Of a DNA stretch of 14,223 nt, positions 11,743 through 14,223 are shown one piece after another; position 1 is the stretch's first letter, and each line of letters begins with the position of its first letter. Both the position numbers and the translations under genes were made by a program. Where the stretch lies: the NCBI GenBank assembly GCA_036824145.1, contig DAITAT010000046.1, positions 1 through 14,223 on the forward strand, in the 5' to 3' direction. The notes under the pieces are model-generated. The model was not told the origin of the DNA, did no database searches, and saw only the letters and a list, made by a program, of their open reading frames with translations. The stretch is from DATMMS01 sp036824145. GTDB lineage: Bacteria; Chloroflexota; Dormibacteria; DASZGP01.

Positions 11743-12289
11743 ACCAAACCGGCTCCACCGGCATCTGCTGGTCGCCGCCGCGTTTCGCAGCGCGCTCGCC
11801 ATCGAGCCGGTCGTTGTGGGCGGAACGGCGGAAGAGTACTGGACTTCTGACGAGTACGACCAGACTGACCTCGACCTCTGCGCCCCGATCGGAAAAGCCG
11901 AGCGGGCGCTGCTTGGTGTCCTCGGCTTCAGAAAGTCAGGCCGACATTGGGAGAATCCTGGGCTTCACGTAGCAGTCGAATTCCCGGAGTCGGAGATCGA
12001 CGGTGATCTCGCACGAACTGAGCTGATCCAGATCGGTACTGGCGCAGCCAGGGTGATCGGGCGGGAGGACCTCTATATAGATCGCGTGTTACAGGCAACC
12101 GCTGATTCGGGCGAGAGCAGCCGCTTCCAATCGGCCCTGGCGATCGCGGTGGCCTGCTACGAGGTGATGGATTGGTCCTATGTTGCGGCTAGGCTGCGTG
12201 ACAAGACGCGAAACTCATTCGTGGGAGATTCAGCACGCAAGATCGATTCGAAAGTGCGCCGGCGAGCACGGCTGCAGCTCAGCTCGTAG
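11696..12289 (+). CDS. Nucleotidyltransferase-like protein, probable toxin partner (DUF6036/AbiEii-like)
   Basis: This 197-residue protein has the minimal nucleotidyltransferase signature VVVGGTAEEYW (39-49) followed by QTDLDLC (56-62), with Asp58 and Asp60 placed as metal ligands. The C-terminal helical part has EDLYIDRVLQA and a basic tail (DSKVRRRARLQLSS). Such proteins next to a small HTH gene are typical of type IV/AbiE-like or MNT-type toxin-antitoxin systems, where the enzyme adds nucleotides to RNA or protein. The substrate here is unknown. The start, GTG 11696, lies inside the HTH gene with no good SD, so translation probably depends on upstream ribosomes. The 3' end overlaps the facing histidine kinase gene by 11 bases. 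Confidence 0.7.
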   Translation: MSIIDAQDLLRAASAEPNRLHRHLLVAAAFRSALAIEPVVVGGTAEEYWTSDEYDQTDLDLCAPIGKAERALLGVLGFRKSGRHWENPGLHVAVEFPESEIDGDLARTELIQIGTGAARVIGREDLYIDRVLQATADSGESSRFQSALAIAVACYEVMDWSYVAARLRDKTRNSFVGDSARKIDSKVRRRARLQLSS

Positions 12290-13430
12290 GCAGCGTGAAG
12301 CGAATCATGGTGCTTGAACCCGGCTGACTCGCAGCCTCGATCTCACCACCATGCGCGACCACCAGGTCGCGGGCGATGGCCAGGCCCAGGCCCGACCCGT
12401 ACGATGACGAGCCCTTGACGAAGCGCTCGAAGATGTTGGGCAGCAGGTCAGGTGCGATTCCCTCGCCGGTGTCGCTCACCGAGACCTCGAGACGGTCGCC
12501 CGCTCGGTCCGCCGCGACCTGAACCGAACCGCCCGAGGGCGTGTGCCGAATGGCGTTGCTGACGAGGTTCGAAAGCACCGACTGCAGCCGCCCCGGGTCG
12601 GCCTGGATCACCGGCAGGTCGGGCTGAAGGTGGGACGTCAGGCGAACCCCCGCGTCCGCAGCCGGCCCGTCGAACAACGCCAGCGTCTCATTGACCAGAA
12701 CGCCAACATCGACCGGCTCCCGCCGCAGCGTCAGGCCGCCGGCGTCCGCCAACGCCAGCGTGCGCAGGTCGTCGATCAGCCGCTCCAGCGTCCGCGCCGC
12801 CTCCAGAACCGGCGCCACGTGCTCTGGGTCGCCCGGATAGACGCCATCCATGATCCCCTCCGCCCGGCCGCGGATCACCGATAGCGGTGTTCGCAGTTCG
12901 TGGGTGACGTCCGCGAGGAAGGTCCGGCGTCGCACGTCGGTTGCTTCCAGCTGCTCGGCCATCTCGTTGAACGCCCTTGCCACCTGGCGCACCTCCTTGG
13001 GGCCGCGCTCGCGCACCCTCACACTGAGGTCGCCGGCCTCGATCTGGCTGGCCGCATCCACCAGCTCGCCGACCGGCCGGGTGATGCCGCGGAACAGGCG
13101 ACCGCCGCGCCGAAGGGCCAGGTAGACCACCACCAGCAGCGCCAGCGAGCCGATGCGCAGCGCGGTCCCGGCGCCGTTGATACCGACGACATTGGCAACT
13201 AACCACACGGTCACCGTGATGAGCGCCACCAGCATCACGAGGAATCCGCTCACCCCAAACAGCAGCCGGCGCATGAACCGTCGTCCAGGCCGCCGACCCC
13301 AGCCGCGGTCCCAGCCGCCGCCTCGCCAGCCGCCGCGGTGCATCCATCCACCGGCGGGCGGCCATGGCTCCTTGTCGGGCCACCACTTGGGAGGTCGGTC
13401 GGGTGGCGGCGTCCCCGAGTCCACTCTCAA
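12279..13430 (-). CDS. Sensor histidine kinase with minimal sensor loop
   Basis: This 383-residue kinase starts with an unusual cytoplasmic tail (1-52) rich in Trp, Pro, Gly and Arg (PPKWWPDKEPWPP, then GGW/RGW repeats). Two membrane helices (about 55-82 and 90-107) are joined by only about 8 residues, so there is almost no outside sensor domain. HAMP spans about 108-160. The HisKA box is THELRTPL with phospho-acceptor His177. The ATPase domain has NLVSNAIRHT (288-297), DTGEGI (320-325), FERF (334-337) and GSGLGLAIA (345-353). The start TTG 13430 overlaps the regulator stop (TTGA). The signal may be sensed inside the membrane or through a partner protein. It autophosphorylates and passes the phosphate to the upstream regulator. 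Confidence 0.93.
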   Translation of the reverse strand: MRVDSGTPPPDRPPKWWPDKEPWPPAGGWMHRGGWRGGGWDRGWGRRPGRRFMRRLLFGVSGFLVMLVALITVTVWLVANVVGINGAGTALRIGSLALLVVVYLALRRGGRLFRGITRPVGELVDAASQIEAGDLSVRVRERGPKEVRQVARAFNEMAEQLEATDVRRRTFLADVTHELRTPLSVIRGRAEGIMDGVYPGDPEHVAPVLEAARTLERLIDDLRTLALADAGGLTLRREPVDVGVLVNETLALFDGPAADAGVRLTSHLQPDLPVIQADPGRLQSVLSNLVSNAIRHTPSGGSVQVAADRAGDRLEVSVSDTGEGIAPDLLPNIFERFVKGSSSYGSGLGLAIARDLVVAHGGEIEAASQPGSSTMIRFTLPTS

Positions 13431-14116
13431 GCGCGCACGTCGACGAACTTGTAGCCGACACCGTAAACCGTCTGCAGGTAACGCGGCGAGCCCGGTTCTG
13501 GTTCCAGCTTGCGCCGGATGTTCTTGACGTGGGCATCGATGGCGCGCTCGTAAGACTCGAAGGCGACGCCATGCACGGCATCCAGCAGCTGCGCTCGCGT
13601 AAAGACGCGGCCCGGCTCGCGCGCCATCGCCGCCAGCAGCTGGAACTCGGTGGGCGTCAGGTCCACCCGCCGGCCGCTGACTCGCGCCTCCATCCGAGGC
13701 AGATCCAGTTCGACGTCGTCGCCCACGCGCATGACCTGCGGCCCAGCCGCCGCGGTCTCGGCGCGGCGCAGCACCGCACGGATACGGGCCACCAGCTCCT
13801 TGGGGCTGAAGGGCTTGGTCATGTAGTCGTCTGCCCCGAGCTCCAGCCCCACGAGCTTGTCCGATTCGTCGCTGCGGGCGGTGAGCATGATGATCGGCAC
13901 GGGGTTGTCTTTGCGCAGGCTGCGGGTGACGTCGAGACCGTCCAGCCCGGGCAGCCCCAGGTCGAGGACGATCAGGTCCGGGTGTTCGGTGCCGGCAACC
14001 CTGACGGCGCCACGGCCATCAGCCGCATCGAGGACCGAAAAGCCGGCTGCCTCGAGGTGATCGCGAAGCAACTGCAATATCTGCGGCTCGTCGTCGACTA
14101 CGAGGATGGTGGCCAT
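13427..14116 (-). CDS. OmpR/PhoB-family response regulator
   Basis: This 229-residue regulator has a receiver domain at 1-115 with acidic pocket Asp8/Asp9, phospho-acceptor Asp52 (LIVLDLGLPGLDG), Thr79 and Lys101 (DDYMTKPFS). A winged-helix DNA-binding domain spans about 130-226 (DLTPTEFQLLAAM, RAIDAHVKNIRRKL, TVYGVGYKF). The start is ATG 14116 (MATILVVDDE), because TACCAT ends 6 bases before it; a frame extension upstream would add MALYHHA and is not family-like. It is the first gene of the two-gene operon with the kinase. Target genes are unknown; none of the neighbours has an evident direct-repeat site for it. Confidence 0.94.
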   Translation of the reverse strand: MATILVVDDEPQILQLLRDHLEAAGFSVLDAADGRGAVRVAGTEHPDLIVLDLGLPGLDGLDVTRSLRKDNPVPIIMLTARSDESDKLVGLELGADDYMTKPFSPKELVARIRAVLRRAETAAAGPQVMRVGDDVELDLPRMEARVSGRRVDLTPTEFQLLAAMAREPGRVFTRAQLLDAVHGVAFESYERAIDAHVKNIRRKLEPEPGSPRYLQTVYGVGYKFVDVRA

Positions 14117-14122
14117 GGCGTG

Positions 14123-14128
14123 ATGGTA
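14123..14128 (-). promoter_or_regulatory. -10 box of the two-component operon (leaderless)
   Basis: TACCAT on the minus strand lies 6 bases before ATG 14116. No clear -35 is found; the region upstream is occupied by the terminator hairpin of the preceding gene. Confidence 0.55.
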
Positions 14129-14135
14129 GAGCGCC

Positions 14136-14167
14136 AAACGGGCCGGAGACGTTCAGTCCCCGGCCCG
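14136..14167 (-). terminator. Hairpin terminator of the upstream minus-strand gene
   Basis: On the minus strand, CGGGCCGGGGAC (14167-14156), loop TGAAC and GTCTCCGGCCCG (14150-14139) form a 12-pair stem with one G-U pair, followed by TTT. The U-run is short, so efficiency may be moderate. It separates the preceding gene from the response regulator. Confidence 0.65.
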
Positions 14168-14178
14168 CACCGTGGTGC

Positions 14179-14223
14179 TCAGCTCCGCGGCTGCTTGTCG
14201 GCGCTACCGCCGGCGCTGGGCTC
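14179..14223 (-). CDS. 3' end of an unidentified gene (partial)
   Basis: Fourteen codons, reading EPSAGGSADKQPRS, end in TGA (14181-14179) 12 bases before the terminator hairpin. The hairpin supports a real gene end. The segment is a polar, disordered-looking C-terminus with no recognisable domain. Confidence 0.4.
   Translation of the reverse strand, partial: EPSAGGSADKQPRS

Noticed and set aside
1..14223. CRISPR array, tRNA, rRNA, insertion sequence or prophage signals
   Set aside because: No regularly spaced repeats, no tRNA-like cloverleaf, no transposase or integrase frame were seen on either strand.

Overview
The window is GC-rich, gene-dense DNA from a high-GC bacterium. Many starts are GTG or TTG, and genes often overlap by 4 bases. 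At least seven starts (including a 15-codon leader) lie 6 or 7 bases after a TANNNT -10 box with no Shine-Dalgarno (SD) sequence, as on leaderless mRNAs. This fits Actinomycetota or the Chloroflexota/Dormibacterota side of the Terrabacteria. I cannot fix the phylum from the sequence. A 100-N gap with the same 55 bases on both edges shows that it is a draft, probably metagenomic, scaffold.

Layout. (1) 1-2655 is an accessory stretch: the 5' end of an unidentified minus-strand gene, a four-helix membrane protein, a Fic-domain AMP-transferase with a winged-helix tail, and a Phd/VapB-VapC toxin-antitoxin pair. (2) 2669-8295, minus strand, is a complete histidine-degradation operon read hutH-hutU-hutG-hutI, ending in a small DUF4236+DUF2510 protein. 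Neighbouring genes overlap by 4 bases (GTGA or TTGA), and the last junction is TGATG. (3) 8369-10652 holds a DM13-domain membrane-anchored protein, a metallo-beta-lactamase-fold (MBL) hydrolase broken by the gap, and a multi-pass membrane protein resembling heme-copper oxidase subunit I or NnrS. (4) 10724-11314 is an NADPH-dependent FMN reductase. (5) 11368-12289 is a second toxin-antitoxin-like pair: an XRE-type repressor and a nucleotidyltransferase, with a perfect inverted repeat over the promoter. (6) 12279-14116, minus strand, is an OmpR-type response regulator and its histidine kinase, preceded by a hairpin terminator and the last codons of another gene.

How it works together. HutH removes ammonia from histidine, HutU hydrates urocanate, HutI opens imidazolonepropionate, and HutG is expected to cleave formiminoglutamate to glutamate and formamide. 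No dedicated hut regulator is visible. The toxin-antitoxin genes sit as small islets between housekeeping and catabolic genes, each with its own promoter and candidate operator.

The most unusual signals are: a predicted leaderless 15-codon leader peptide whose stop overlaps the fic start as ATGA, with an inverted repeat over the same promoter; a VapC whose only sensible start is CTG; the operator of the XRE/nucleotidyltransferase pair; the DUF4236-DUF2510 gene coupled to hutI; and the gap, which probably hides the catalytic core of the MBL gene.
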